Shown: positions 50,049-59,895 of the stretch, in pieces
How positions within the stretch are numbered: position 1 is the stretch's first letter
Layout: each line of letters begins with the position of its first letter
Assembly (NCBI RefSeq): GCF_014200755.1
Contig: NZ_JACHCM010000011.1
Span: 26,552 to 90,551 of the forward strand
Reading direction: 5' to 3'
Source: Rhodanobacter sp. ANJX3
Lineage (GTDB): Bacteria; Pseudomonadota; Gammaproteobacteria; Xanthomonadales; Rhodanobacteraceae
Length of the DNA: 64,000 bases
Notes under the pieces: model-generated
Database searches by the model: none
Told to the model about the DNA's origin: nothing
The model's input: only the letters and a program-made list of their open reading frames with translations
Position numbers and translations under genes: made by a program

Positions 50049-50067
50049 GGAAAGTTGGACGAACGCA

Positions 50068-50123
50068 ACCTAAGCAATCATCCAAGCGGACGGCTTCGCC
50101 GCCGCTTTATTCCAGCGTTATAC
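50068..50123. other. attC-like integron recombination site
   Basis: CCTAAGC (left simple site) and GTTATAC (right simple site, 50117-50123) flank a hairpin. AAGCGG(A)CGGC at 50084-50094 pairs with GCCGCCGCTT at 50098-50107 around TTC, leaving A90 of the left arm unpaired, the extrahelical base typical of attC. Spacings (8 and 9 bases between stem and simple sites) match classic attC sites. GTTATAC deviates at one position from GTTRRRY. No integrase gene or attI is visible. Confidence 0.68.
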
Positions 50124-50167
50124 GGCCTAACAAAATTGCGGGGAAGCTGCTTTGCTTTTCCAAACCT

Positions 50168-50391
50168 CTGTGCGGCGGTGAGGTGAGGTCGACATGCCCG
50201 CAGGGGAATCGACATAGATATCGATTCCTTTTCGTCAGGACAGGAGTCCTGTCGAAAAGCCCGGCCTCGGCGCACGGACTTGGCAGGCGTAGCCCGGCAT
50301 GCGCCAAGTGGGATGGGCTTCTCTTTGGTTACTTTCTCTTGGCCACGCAAGAGAAAGTGACTCGCCCTCCGAAGGAGGGTGAAAGCTCTTC
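50168..50391. repeat. Multi-hairpin repeat, right inverted copy
   Basis: 224 bp, the inverse of 48839-49067, with several compensating or single-base changes. The main stem here has one mismatch (GTTACTTTCTCTTG against CAAGAGAAAGTGAC). With its partner it encloses about 1.1 kb containing the foreign gene and attC-like site. It is not a gene: the 90-codon minus-strand frame across it is repeat-derived. Confidence 0.86.
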
Positions 50392-50446
50392 AGCTTTTTG
50401 GGTTTCAGATTAAGACGACTAGCGAGTTACAGCTGGATGAGTCAAA

Positions 50447-51727
50447 TCAGCCCGCTGCAGGCGCCTTCTTCCCCACCACCGTCACCTTGTCAAACTTCCG
50501 AATAAAATCCCGCACCTGTGGATATACCGTCTCGCGCCAGCGGCGGCCGCTGAAAATGCCGTAGTGGCCGGCGCCCTCGATCACCTTGTGTGCGCGGCGC
50601 TTTGCCGGCACGCCGCTGCACAGTTCATGCGCGGCTTCGGTCTGGCCGAGGCCGGAGATATCGTCCAGCTCGCCTTCGATCGTCAGCAAAGCCGTCGTCT
50701 TGATCGCCGAAGGCGTGACGCGTTCGCCGGCAACGTCCCACAGGCCGCGCGGCAGCAGGAATTCCTGGAAGACCTTTTCGATGGTGTCGAGGTAGAACTC
50801 GGCCGGCATGTCGAGCACGGCGTTGTATTCGTCGTAGAACTTGCGGTGCGATTCGGCGTCTTCCATATCGCCGCGCAGCAGGTCCTGATAGAAATCCCAG
50901 TGCGAGTTCAGATGGCGATTCGGGTTCATCGCGATAAACCCGGCATGCTGCAGAAAGCCGGGGTACACCTCGCGGCCGTAGCCTGGATAGTTGGCCGGCA
51001 CGGCGTGGATCACGTTGCTTTCGAACCACGACAGCGGCTGGGTGGTGGCCAGATTGTTGACGCTGGTAGGACTGAGGCGAGGATCGATCGGGCCGCCCAT
51101 CATGGTCATGCTGCGCGGCGTTTTCTCGCCGCGCGCGGCCATCAGCGAAATGGCGGCGAGCACCGGAACGGTCGGCTGGCAGACGGAGATGACGTGGACA
51201 TTGTCTGCGCCGATATGGCGAATGAATTCCTCGATGTATCCCACATAATCATCGAGATCGAACCTGCCCAGTTCGACCGGCACCATGCGCGCATCGACCC
51301 AGTCGGTGATGTAGACCTTGTGGTCGTGCAGCAAGGTGCGCACGGTGTCGCGCAGCAGGGTGGCGTGATGGCCCGACAGCGGCGCGACGACGAGCACGAT
51401 CGGATCGTGCTTCATCTTTTCGATGGTGGCCGGATCGTCGCTGAAACGCTTGAAGCGCTTCAGCTGGCAGAACGGCTTGTCCAGCGCCACGCGTTCGATC
51501 ACCGCGATCTCGTGATCGTGCGCCATGGCACTGGTGATGCCGAATTCGGGTTTTTCGTATTCCTTGCCCAGCCGGTGCATCAGCTCGTAGCCGGCCGCGA
51601 TGCGCTGTGCGCCGCTGAGCTTGCCGAGCGGGCTGCTGTTGTCGTTGAGCATGCGCGCGTTGGCCTGCGCGAAGTAGCTCAGGGGACCGAGAAACGCACG
51701 CTGCCATTCATGGAGTTGATAAAGCAT
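50447..51727 (-). CDS. phaZ: Intracellular polyhydroxyalkanoate depolymerase
   Basis: 426 residues, matching the intracellular PHB depolymerase family (about 420). It degrades stored poly-3-hydroxybutyrate granules. The nucleophile is a cysteine in VISVCQPTVPVLAA (near 183) in place of the lipase serine. The acid is in TIEGELDDISG and the His in GAGHYGIFSGRRWR near the C-terminus. Other hallmarks are VAPLSGHHATLLRDTV and ITDWVDARMVP. No PHB synthase is nearby. Confidence 0.93.
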   Translation of the reverse strand: MLYQLHEWQRAFLGPLSYFAQANARMLNDNSSPLGKLSGAQRIAAGYELMHRLGKEYEKPEFGITSAMAHDHEIAVIERVALDKPFCQLKRFKRFSDDPATIEKMKHDPIVLVVAPLSGHHATLLRDTVRTLLHDHKVYITDWVDARMVPVELGRFDLDDYVGYIEEFIRHIGADNVHVISVCQPTVPVLAAISLMAARGEKTPRSMTMMGGPIDPRLSPTSVNNLATTQPLSWFESNVIHAVPANYPGYGREVYPGFLQHAGFIAMNPNRHLNSHWDFYQDLLRGDMEDAESHRKFYDEYNAVLDMPAEFYLDTIEKVFQEFLLPRGLWDVAGERVTPSAIKTTALLTIEGELDDISGLGQTEAAHELCSGVPAKRRAHKVIEGAGHYGIFSGRRWRETVYPQVRDFIRKFDKVTVVGKKAPAAG

Positions 51728-51863
51728 CGAAGAGACCGGCGGGATGAAAGGAATTCTCCCATCTTAGCGCGCTTTGCCTCAGCCTGTTGCAATGCCGCAA
51801 ATCCCTGCGAGTTTCGTTCAGAAACTTTTCTAATCAGTCACTTGGACGCGAACGCGGTTTTGC

Positions 51864-52607
51864 TCAGCGGTATCGGCAGCGCAGCAGCAGTTCGTCCACG
51901 CCTTGCGTGTCGCCCATGCCTTCGCGCCATGCCAGCGGCTTCTGAAAACGCACGCCCAGCGGCATGAACACGCGGTTGTACCACCACATGGCGCGCTTGC
52001 GCTGATGGGTGAGAAACCAAAGCCCGACGTCGAGCAGGCGCGAGGATTTGGGTTGCATGCCGTAGACGGCGCTGTGTTCGATAGTGAAACCGTGCTGGGC
52101 GAGACGGGCAACGATCTGCGCCGGCTCGTAGCGTCTGCAGTGGCCGACGAAGTCGTCGAAGGCGGTCCAGGCGTCGGGATGCAGCGGCACGGAGAGCAGC
52201 AGCGTGGCGCCGGGCTTGGCTATGCGCGCCAGCTCGGCCAGCGCGGCGTTGTCGTCGTCGACGTGCTCGAGAATGTCCAGCGCGCAGATCAGCTCGAAGC
52301 GCGCGTCGCTGCAGGGCAGCGCGCCGATCATGCCGTGCACGGCGTCGGCGCCGCGCTGGTGCAGGCGGTGCAGGGCGGCATGGCTCAGATCGACAAAGCA
52401 CGTGCCCTCCAGCGGCATGCGCGGGCGCAGGCCCGGCGCCACTTCCAGTCGATGCGGCGCGCTGGCGGCCAGTTCGCTGAGCAGGGGCCAGGTGTTGAAG
52501 CGATCCGGATCGATCAGCTGCGAGTCGGCCCACAGCGTCTCGTAGAAGCCGCGGTTGGCGCGGATCAGTTCGGCATCGTTGCGGGTTTGGGCGGGCGAGC
52601 TGGACAT
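51864..52607 (-). CDS. Class I SAM-dependent methyltransferase
   Basis: 247 residues. Motif I is LEVAPGLRPRMP (near 55-66, a LExGxGxxP type), motif II is FVDLSHAALHRLHQRG, and the conserved ICALDILEHVDDDNAALAELARIAKPGATLLLSVPLH marks motifs IV to VI. The substrate is unknown; the C-terminal aromatic stretch (MWWYNRVFMPLG) is seen in methyltransferases near polysaccharide genes. It stands between phaZ and the RDD gene, all minus strand. Confidence 0.87.
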   Translation of the reverse strand: MSSSPAQTRNDAELIRANRGFYETLWADSQLIDPDRFNTWPLLSELAASAPHRLEVAPGLRPRMPLEGTCFVDLSHAALHRLHQRGADAVHGMIGALPCSDARFELICALDILEHVDDDNAALAELARIAKPGATLLLSVPLHPDAWTAFDDFVGHCRRYEPAQIVARLAQHGFTIEHSAVYGMQPKSSRLLDVGLWFLTHQRKRAMWWYNRVFMPLGVRFQKPLAWREGMGDTQGVDELLLRCRYR

Positions 52608-52644
52608 GGTCGAATAGAATCCTGCGTGGATTGAGCGGGAGGCT

Positions 52645-53148
52645 TCAGCCGAGCAGGCGAATCTCGGTGCCGGCGGCCAGATCGTGCAGCGTCCGCCGCC
52701 GCGGGTTGAACAACGCTACCGCAAACCACACCGTCCACGCGACCAGCACGGCCCACAGCGTAGGGTGCAATCCCAGCGTCGGTTCAAGCAGCAGCAGTAG
52801 CAGCGGCGCCGCGGCGACCAGCAGACGAATCACCGAATGCCGCAGCGAGGGCGTCGTCCCTACCGTCGTGGTCAAGCGCATGCGCCATGGCCGCATGCCG
52901 ACAGTCTGCCCTCCGCGCCGCCAGGCGCTGATGAAATACGCCGCAACCACCAGACCCTGCAATACCTGATACCAGGCCGGCACCGAGGTTGCTGTGCCGG
53001 TGCGGATCAGCTCGCCACCGGTCGCCAACTGGCACAGCAGGCCGACCACCATCACGATCGCCACCACGATCAGCACGTCGTAAACCAGCGCCAGCAGGCG
53101 CCGCCACAGCGGGCAGGGAATATCGGTGGTGTGCAGCGTGGTCGGCAT
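52645..53148 (-). CDS. RDD-family membrane protein
   Basis: 167 residues with four transmembrane segments. The RDD features are present: PCPLWRRLLALVYDVLIV (Arg in the first helix), GQTVGMRPWRMRLTT and RRRTLHDLAAGTEI at the C-terminus. Function is unknown; some RDD proteins are Na+/H+ antiporters. The start at 53146-53148 is used and the xerD gene is divergent. Confidence 0.88.
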   Translation of the reverse strand: MPTTLHTTDIPCPLWRRLLALVYDVLIVVAIVMVVGLLCQLATGGELIRTGTATSVPAWYQVLQGLVVAAYFISAWRRGGQTVGMRPWRMRLTTTVGTTPSLRHSVIRLLVAAAPLLLLLLEPTLGLHPTLWAVLVAWTVWFAVALFNPRRRTLHDLAAGTEIRLLG

Positions 53149-53198
53149 CGGCGGCGTGTCGCTTGCGTAGTACGCGCGCAATGGCCAGCATCGTGCGC

Positions 53199-54134
53199 AT
53201 GAAGAAGAAGGAAGAAAACTCCGCCAGTATCGCCGAAGCCGATCGGCGCAGCATCGCCGCGTTTCTGGAGCGCGTATGGTCCGAGGATGGCCTGGCCGAT
53301 CGCACATTGGAGGCGTATCGCCGCGATCTGGAAGCGCTGGCGGCGTGGCTGGCCACGCGGCAGCGTACGCTGCGCACCGCCCGGCGCGAGGATATTTCCG
53401 GCTTTCACGGTCGTGCCTCCGGCAGCGCGCAGCCGGTGGCGATCCGATCGATCGCGCGGCGGCAGTCGGCCTTTCGCCGCTATTACGCGTTTCTGGCGCG
53501 CAACGAGCCGGGCTTCGCCGACCCGACGCTGCTGATCGAGCGGCCGCGCATGCCGCGCAGCCTGCCCAAGGCGCTGGCCGAGCGCGAGATCGTCGGCTTG
53601 CTCAACGCGCCGGATGTCGCCACCGTGCTCGGCCAGCGCGACCGCGCCATGCTTGAGCTGATGTATGCGTCGGGCCTGCGTGTGTCCGAGTTGGTCGAGT
53701 TGCCGCTGGCGGCGCTCAACACGCGCCAGGGCGTGCTGCGGGTCACCGGCAAGGGCGGCAAGGATCGGCTGGTGCCGGTGGGTGAGGTGGCGCTGGAGTA
53801 CATCAACACCTACCTCGCTGGCGCGCGGCCGGAGCTGGCCAAGGGCCGTCAGCCGCTGGCGCTGTTTCTCAGCCGTCGCGGCGAAGGCATGACCCGGCAG
53901 ATGTTCTGGACCCTGGTGAAACGCTACGCGCTGAAGGTCGGCATCAACGCCCAGCGCATTTCCCCGCACGTGCTGCGGCATTCGTTCGCCACGCACCTGC
54001 TCAACCACGGTGCCGATCTGCGTGCGCTGCAGATGTTGCTGGGGCACAGCTCGCTCAGCACCACGCAGATCTACACCCTGGTGGCGAAGGAAGGCCTGAA
54101 GCGGCTGCACGCGCAGCATCATCCGCGCGGTTGA
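53199..54134 (+). CDS. xerD: Tyrosine recombinase XerD
   Basis: 311 residues. Catalytic residues are all present: Arg in ASGLRVSELVELP, Lys in GKGGKDRLVPVG, His-x-x-Arg in SPHVLRHSFATHLL, His in LLGHSSLSTTQIYT and Tyr as nucleophile in the same stretch. With XerC it resolves chromosome dimers at dif. It differs from phage integrases by its compact N-terminal core-binding domain (about 15-105). ATG 53199 is used; ATG 53181 would add six residues. Confidence 0.94.
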   Translation: MKKKEENSASIAEADRRSIAAFLERVWSEDGLADRTLEAYRRDLEALAAWLATRQRTLRTARREDISGFHGRASGSAQPVAIRSIARRQSAFRRYYAFLARNEPGFADPTLLIERPRMPRSLPKALAEREIVGLLNAPDVATVLGQRDRAMLELMYASGLRVSELVELPLAALNTRQGVLRVTGKGGKDRLVPVGEVALEYINTYLAGARPELAKGRQPLALFLSRRGEGMTRQMFWTLVKRYALKVGINAQRISPHVLRHSFATHLLNHGADLRALQMLLGHSSLSTTQIYTLVAKEGLKRLHAQHHPRG

Positions 54135-54150
54135 GCAGTTGCGCTGAGAC

Positions 54151-54825
54151 TTAGACGTCTGCCCACATGCGCATCAGGTTGGCGTGCGACTTGCTGATGG
54201 CATCGAACGTCGCACTTTTCCCTTCGCGTCCGAAGATGTTCCGTTTGGCGTTTTGCAGGTCCCACAGCAGCTCGCGCTTGCTGGCGTCGCGGACCTGACT
54301 CTGCACCCAGATCACCGCGGCATACCGCGCGCCCTGGGTCACCGCGGCGACGCGGTGCAAGGAATTGGCCGGGTAGGCGATGGCGGAACCCGCATCGAGC
54401 TTGAACGCGCACTCCATGCCGTTGGCATCCACGATAAGTTCGCCGCCGGCGTACGTTTTCGGATCGGTCAGGAACACCGTAATCGCCACGTCGCTGCGCA
54501 CGGCACTGCCCATGCCGCCCATCACAGGTGCATCCACGTGCGGCCCGTATTCCATGCCGAGGTCGTAACGATTGAACAGCGCCGGCGTGACCGCGGATGG
54601 CAGCACCGCGGCCTGCAGCATGGCATTGCGCAGAAAACCGTCGTAGACGATTTTCTGCAGCTTCGCCTGGCTTTGCGTGTCATGGGTGACCTGCAGATTT
54701 TTCTTGACCTCGCGTGCCGACCAGCCGGCCGTGCTGGCGCCATCGATGAAGGACGCGCTGCCGAGCTCTCTGCGCACGGTGTCGAGCTCGTCGGCAGTCA
54801 ATACGTTGGGAATGCAAATGATCAA
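54151..54825 (-). CDS. PKHX-type Fe(II)/2-oxoglutarate hydroxylase (YbiX/PiuC)
   Basis: 224 residues, the usual length. Double-stranded beta-helix with metal ligands in MEYGPHVDAPVMG (His, Asp near 97-99) and the second His in ANSLHRVAAVTQGARYAAVIWVQSQVRD, which also carries the 2OG-binding Arg. YbiX/PiuC proteins are often iron-regulated and linked to siderophore receptors, though none is adjacent. The N-terminus LIICIPNVL fits a TTG start at 54823-54825, since no ATG or GTG occurs near the conserved start. Confidence 0.9.
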   Translation of the reverse strand: MIICIPNVLTADELDTVRRELGSASFIDGASTAGWSAREVKKNLQVTHDTQSQAKLQKIVYDGFLRNAMLQAAVLPSAVTPALFNRYDLGMEYGPHVDAPVMGGMGSAVRSDVAITVFLTDPKTYAGGELIVDANGMECAFKLDAGSAIAYPANSLHRVAAVTQGARYAAVIWVQSQVRDASKRELLWDLQNAKRNIFGREGKSATFDAISKSHANLMRMWADV

Positions 54826-55009
54826 GTGAGTCGCCCGGTTGTTCGAAGCCGTGATGCCGCCGAGCCTGCAATTTCCCCCGCCGGCCCGGTCGAGGTCAAG
54901 CGACGCCCAGCCGCTGCTTTCCGATAGCTCAGGGGCATTCAGTCGCCTGTGCGAGAATGCGCCATCGACGCGGTTATCGGGCGTCCGCACTGAATACACG
55001 AGGTTCTGG

Positions 55010-55861
55010 ATGTCGATGTTGAAGCAATGGCTGTTGGCCGCCGGTCTGGTCGCCTGTTCTTTCGGTGCAACCGCGGCGGAGACCGCGGCCGCGCCGGCCG
55101 CGCCCACGGCCGCGCCCACGGCCGCGCCCACGGCTGCGCCGGCCGCGAGCGCCAGCATCGGCCAGGGCGTGACGCCGGCGGCCGAGAAAATGGTGCGTGA
55201 GTCGATCGCCAAGGTGTCGTCCAAGGCGGTTATCGACGAGATCGACGTCGCGCCGATACCGGGCTTTTACATGGTCATCGTGTCGGGGCAGATGCTCTAC
55301 GTAAGCGCCGACGGCAAGTACATGCTCAACGGCGAGTTGGTCGACCTGAGCAGCAAGCAGAACACCAGCAAGCTGGCGTGGGCGAACTTCCGCAAGGCGC
55401 AGATCGCCAAGGTGCCGGCCTCGCAGCGCATCGTGTTCGCGCCGGCGCATCCGAAGGTCACCATCAGCGTCTTCACCGACGTCAATTGCGCCTTCTGCCG
55501 CGCGCTGCACGAGCACATCGCCGATTTCAACAAGGCCGGCATCGCGGTCGAATACCTCGCGTGGCCGCGCGAAGGCGTGACGACGACGGCGGGTCGGCCC
55601 ACGCCGACCTATACCGAAATGGTTTCGGTCTGGTGCGCCAGCGACCGCAAGGCCGCTTTCAGCGCCGCCATCGATGGCAAAGCGCCCAAGCCGGCGACCT
55701 GCACCAACCCGGTCAAGGATCAGTTCGACCTCGGTTTGAAGCTGGGCCTTGACGGCACGCCGACCATTTACGGGCCGGATGGGCGCGTGCTGGGCGGTTA
55801 TGTGACGCCCGATCAGCTGCTGCGGGCCATTGAGGATGGTTCGGACGTCAGCGGTAGCTGA
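55010..55861 (+). CDS. dsbC: Periplasmic thiol:disulfide isomerase, DsbC-like
   Basis: 283 residues. Signal peptide 1-23 (ending ATAAE). An Ala/Pro/Thr linker (about 25-45, coded by a 12-bp tandem repeat) is followed by the dimerisation domain (about 50-115) and the thioredoxin domain. The active site is VNCAFCRALHEHI (CAFC; CGYC in E. coli DsbC, near 160) and the cis-Pro loop is GTPTIYGPDG. It repairs wrong disulfides in secreted proteins. It is divergent from the PKHX gene. Confidence 0.9.
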   Translation: MSMLKQWLLAAGLVACSFGATAAETAAAPAAPTAAPTAAPTAAPAASASIGQGVTPAAEKMVRESIAKVSSKAVIDEIDVAPIPGFYMVIVSGQMLYVSADGKYMLNGELVDLSSKQNTSKLAWANFRKAQIAKVPASQRIVFAPAHPKVTISVFTDVNCAFCRALHEHIADFNKAGIAVEYLAWPREGVTTTAGRPTPTYTEMVSVWCASDRKAAFSAAIDGKAPKPATCTNPVKDQFDLGLKLGLDGTPTIYGPDGRVLGGYVTPDQLLRAIEDGSDVSGS

Positions 55862-55972
55862 TCCGCCGTATGGCGCGCGGCCGCTGAGCGTCCGTGCCGC
55901 AATGCCGTAGTGCAGCATCGTCGGGACCGCATCGGTTAGAATGGGCGTTTTCCGCATAGCGCCGTTCCCCGC

Positions 55973-58900
55973 ATGATCGCACTCGACGGGCAGAGCGCCC
56001 TCTCGCCATTCCGCCTCGAACGTCTCAATTCCCGCCTGGATGCCCTGCATCACGGCGTGCGCGTACAGGCTTCGTGGTTCGTCTACTTTGTCGACACCGA
56101 TACGGCGCCGCAAGGCACGCTGCGCCAGCACCTGCTGGCGGTGCTGGAAGCGAAGGACGCCAAGCCCGAGCCAGCCACGCTTTGGGTCGTGCCGAGGCTG
56201 GGCACCATCTCGCCGTGGTCGAGCAAGGCTACGGAAATCCTGCACGGCGCAGGCTTCGGTGCGGAAGGCTCCGACATCCGTCGCGTCGAGCGCGGTATGG
56301 CCTGGCAGATCACCGGCCTGCCCGCGGCAAGCGCGCCGTACCACGCGGTGATCATGGCCGAGCTGCACGACGCGATGACGCAGTCGGTGCTCACCCGCAT
56401 CGACGAGGCGCAGGGACTCTTCCTGGTCGGCCAGCCCGGCGATCTGGTACATATCGCGCTTGGCGGCGATCCGAAAGCTGCGCTGGACGAAGCGAACGGC
56501 CGGCTCGGTCTGGCCCTGGCCGACGACGAAATCGAGTATCTGGTCGACCGCTACGCCGAACTGGGCCGCGACCCGACCGACGCCGAACTTTTCATGTTCG
56601 CGCAGGCCAATTCCGAGCATTGCCGCCACAAGGTATTCAACGCCAGCTGGACACTGGACGGCGTCGATCAGGACAAGAGCCTGTTCGGCATGATCAAGCA
56701 CACGCACCAGCAGTCGCCGGCGCATACCTTGTCCGCCTACTCGGATAACGCGGCGGTGATCGAGGGCAGCGTCGGCAAGCGCTTTTTCCCCGATGCGAAG
56801 GACGGTATCTGGCGCGCGCACGAAGAGCGTATCGACTTCGCGATCAAGGTGGAAACCCATAATCACCCCACCGCGATCGCGCCATGGCCTGGTGCGGCCA
56901 CCGGCGCCGGTGGCGAAATTCGCGACGAGGGCGCCACCGGTCGTGGCGGCAAGCCGAAGGCGGGCCTCACCGGTTTCTCGGTGTCCGACCTGCGCATTCC
57001 CGGCCACCCGCAGCCGTGGGAGATCGACCGTCCGCTGCCGCCGCGCATGGCCAGCGCGTTCGAGATCATGCGCGAGGGCCCGCTGGGCGCGGCCGCCTTC
57101 AACAACGAGTTCGGCCGTCCCTGTCTGGGCGGTTACTTCCGTACGTACGAACACGAAACCGGCGAATCCGGTCTGCGCCGCGGCTACGACAAGCCGATCA
57201 TGCTGGCCGGCGGCCTGGCCAACCTGCGTCCGGGCCATGTGCTGAAGCACGCCGTGCAGCCGGGCAACAAGGTGATCGTGCTGGGCGGGCCGGCGATGCT
57301 GATCGGGCTCGGCGGCGGCGCCGCTTCGTCAGTGGCATCGGGCAGCTCCAGCGCCGAGCTGGATTTCGCCTCGGTGCAGCGCGACAACGCCGAGATGGAG
57401 CGCCGCTGTCAGGAAGTCATCGATACCTGCTGCCGCCTTGGCGATGCCAATCCCATCGTCAGCGTGCACGACGTGGGTGCCGGCGGCCTGTCCAACGCGA
57501 TCCCCGAGCTGCTCAACGACGCCGGCGTCGGTGGCGAGATCGACCTGTCGAAGATTCCCTGCGACGATCCGCAGCTCTCGCCGATGCAGGTGTGGAGCAA
57601 CGAATCGCAGGAGCGTTACGTGCTGGCGATCGGCCCGGAACACCTGGCCGAATTCGAGGCGATGTGCCGGCGCGAGCGCTGCCCGTATGCCGTAGTCGGC
57701 GACGCTACGGCGGAACGCCGCCTGCGCGTGACCGACCCGCGCCGCGACCTGGTGGTGATCGACCTGCCGATGGACGTGCTGTTCGGCAAGCCGCCGCGCA
57801 TGCATCGCAACGCCAGGCACATCAAGCCGCGCATCGACGTGCTGCCCGATCTCACCGGCATCGGCATGAACGAAGCGCTGCTGCGCGTGCTGCGGCTGCC
57901 GGTGGTGGGCAGCAAGAGTTTTCTGATCACCATCGGCGATCGCACCGTGGGCGGCCTCAATCACCGCGACCCGATGGTCGGACCGTGGCAGATTCCGGTC
58001 GCCGATTGCGCGGTAACCCTGTCGGATTTCGAGGGTTACGTCGGCGAAGCGATGGCGATGGCCGAGCGCGCGCCGGTGGCCGTGCTCAACAGCGCACATG
58101 CCGCGCGCCTTGCCGTTGGCGAGGCGATCACCAATATGGCCGCCGCGCCGATTGCCGACCTGGGCGAGATTCGCCTGTCGGCCAACTGGATGGCGGCGGT
58201 GAACCATCCGGGCGAAGACGCGGCGCTGTTCGATGCGGTGAAGGCCGTCGGCATGGAGCTGTGCCCTGCATTGGAAATCTCGATCCCGGTCGGCAAGGAC
58301 TCGCTGTCCATGCAGACGCAATGGGAGCATGAAGGCAAGCCGCAGCGCACAGTCTCGCCGGTGTCGCTGGTGATCACCGGCTTCGCTCGCGTCAGCGACG
58401 CGCGCCGCACGCTGACGCCGCAGCTGCGGCTGGATCACGGTCACTCCGATCTGTGGTTGATCGACCTGGGCGCGGGGCGCGATCGTCTCGGCGCCTCGGC
58501 GCTGACCCAGGTATTCAACCGCGGCGGCGGCGTACCGCCCGATCTGGACGACCCGAAGCGGTTGAAGGCGCTGTTCGATCTGGTGCAGGAAGCGAACGCC
58601 GGCGGCCTGCTGTTGGCTTACCACGATCGCTCGGACGGCGGCGCCATCGTGACCCTGCTGGAAATGGCGTTTGCCGGCCACTGCGGTCTGGAAATCCATA
58701 TGGACGGCTGGGCCGAGGCGACCCTGCGCGGCCTGTTCAACGAGGAGCTGGGCGCGATCCTGCAGGTGGCCGAGGCCAACCGCGAGCCGTTCGAGGCGCT
58801 GCTGGTCAAGCATGGCCTGGCGGCGATCAGTCACCGGATTGGACGGCCGAAAGAAAAGCTCGGCATCAAGCTCTTCCTCGGCGGCGACACGCTGTTCAAG

Positions 58901-59863
58901 TGGAACTGGAGCACGCTGTTCGAAGCCTGGAACGACACCAGCTACGCCATGCAGCGTCTGCGCGACAACCCGGCCAGCGCCGACGCCGAACGTCACTGGC
59001 GCCGCGACGATGCCGACCCCGGCATCACGCCGAAGCTCGGCTTCAACGCCAGCGAGAATATTGCCGCGCCGTTTATCGCAGCGTCCAAGAGCAGCGGCGC
59101 GCGGCCACGCGTTGCCGTGCTGCGCGAGCAGGGCGTCAACGGCCAGGTCGAAATGTCGGCCGCGTTCACCCGCGCCGGCTTCGATGCGGTCGACGTGCAC
59201 ATGTCCGATCTGGCCAGCGGTCGGATCAAGCTGGCCGACTTCCGCGGCCTGGCCGCTTGCGGTGGCTTCTCCTATGGCGACGTGCTTGGCGCCGGCCGCG
59301 GCTGGGCGACGTCGATCCTGTTCAACGACAGGCTGCGCGCTGAGTTCACCGCGTTTTTCGCCGACGAGACCAAGTTCGCCCTGGGCGTGTGCAACGGCTG
59401 CCAGATGCTGTCGCAGCTGAAGGACATCATCCCCGGCGCGCAGCATTGGCCGAAGTTTCTGCGCAATGCGTCGGAGCAGTACGAGGCGCGCGTGGCCACG
59501 CTGGAAATTCTCGATTCGCCCAGCCTGTTCTTCAAAGGCATGGTCGGTTCGCGCATTCCGGTGGCGGTGGCGCACGGCGAAGGCCGGGTGAGCTTTCCCA
59601 ACTCGTGCAGCCCGGCCAAGGCGCATGCGGCGGTGCGCTTCGTCGACAACCGCGGCAAGCCCACCGAGAACTATCCGCTCAACCCGAACGGTTCGCCCGG
59701 CGGCCTGGCCGGCTTCACCGCCGCCGACGGTCGCGTGACGATTCTGATGCCGCATCCCGAGCGCGTGTTCCGCAGCGTGCAGATGAGCTGGCATCCGGAA
59801 AGCTGGGGCGAAGATTCGCCGTGGATGCGCATGTTCCGCAATGCCCGCGTGTGGTGCGGCTGA
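55973..59863 (+). CDS. purL: Phosphoribosylformylglycinamidine synthase
   Basis: 1296 residues, the large single-chain gammaproteobacterial PurL. It makes FGAM from FGAR, glutamine and ATP in purine synthesis. The synthase core shows [11 protein letters not shown] and [23 protein letters not shown] (ATP region), then [16 protein letters not shown]. The C-terminal glutaminase has the Cys nucleophile in [12 protein letters not shown] (near 1143) and the His/Glu pair in [10 protein letters not shown]. It appears monocistronic. ATG 55973 is the first in-frame codon. Confidence 0.97.
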   Translation: MIALDGQSALSPFRLERLNSRLDALHHGVRVQASWFVYFVDTDTAPQGTLRQHLLAVLEAKDAKPEPATLWVVPRLGTISPWSSKATEILHGAGFGAEGSDIRRVERGMAWQITGLPAASAPYHAVIMAELHDAMTQSVLTRIDEAQGLFLVGQPGDLVHIALGGDPKAALDEANGRLGLALADDEIEYLVDRYAELGRDPTDAELFMFAQANSEHCRHKVFNASWTLDGVDQDKSLFGMIKHTHQQSPAHTLSAYSDNAAVIEGSVGKRFFPDAKDGIWRAHEERIDFAIKVETHNHPTAIAPWPGAATGAGGEIRDEGATGRGGKPKAGLTGFSVSDLRIPGHPQPWEIDRPLPPRMASAFEIMREGPLGAAAFNNEFGRPCLGGYFRTYEHETGESGLRRGYDKPIMLAGGLANLRPGHVLKHAVQPGNKVIVLGGPAMLIGLGGGAASSVASGSSSAELDFASVQRDNAEMERRCQEVIDTCCRLGDANPIVSVHDVGAGGLSNAIPELLNDAGVGGEIDLSKIPCDDPQLSPMQVWSNESQERYVLAIGPEHLAEFEAMCRRERCPYAVVGDATAERRLRVTDPRRDLVVIDLPMDVLFGKPPRMHRNARHIKPRIDVLPDLTGIGMNEALLRVLRLPVVGSKSFLITIGDRTVGGLNHRDPMVGPWQIPVADCAVTLSDFEGYVGEAMAMAERAPVAVLNSAHAARLAVGEAITNMAAAPIADLGEIRLSANWMAAVNHPGEDAALFDAVKAVGMELCPALEISIPVGKDSLSMQTQWEHEGKPQRTVSPVSLVITGFARVSDARRTLTPQLRLDHGHSDLWLIDLGAGRDRLGASALTQVFNRGGGVPPDLDDPKRLKALFDLVQEANAGGLLLAYHDRSDGGAIVTLLEMAFAGHCGLEIHMDGWAEATLRGLFNEELGAILQVAEANREPFEALLVKHGLAAISHRIGRPKEKLGIKLFLGGDTLFKWNWSTLFEAWNDTSYAMQRLRDNPASADAERHWRRDDADPGITPKLGFNASENIAAPFIAASKSSGARPRVAVLREQGVNGQVEMSAAFTRAGFDAVDVHMSDLASGRIKLADFRGLAACGGFSYGDVLGAGRGWATSILFNDRLRAEFTAFFADETKFALGVCNGCQMLSQLKDIIPGAQHWPKFLRNASEQYEARVATLEILDSPSLFFKGMVGSRIPVAVAHGEGRVSFPNSCSPAKAHAAVRFVDNRGKPTENYPLNPNGSPGGLAGFTAADGRVTILMPHPERVFRSVQMSWHPESWGEDSPWMRMFRNARVWCG

Positions 59864-59895
59864 TCATTTTTTCCGGCGCAAGGCGGCGCTGAGCC

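Noticed and set aside
50110..50160. A second attC beginning at GCCTAAC (50125-50131)
   Set aside because: The left simple site is perfect but no matching right half or central hairpin follows before the repeat.
50078..50350. 90-codon minus-strand frame over the right island repeat
   Set aside because: Same artefact in the other copy; it also runs through the attC-like site.
54974..57250. 758-codon minus-strand frame across dsbC and the purL start
   Set aside because: Antisense to two convincing genes; the Arg-Gly tail is the reverse of the dsbC Ala/Pro repeat.
57329..59794. 821-codon open frame on the minus strand inside purL
   Set aside because: It is antisense to a complete purL and its residues are Arg/Gln/His-rich, as expected from the reverse of a high-GC gene. 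No domain or ribosome site.
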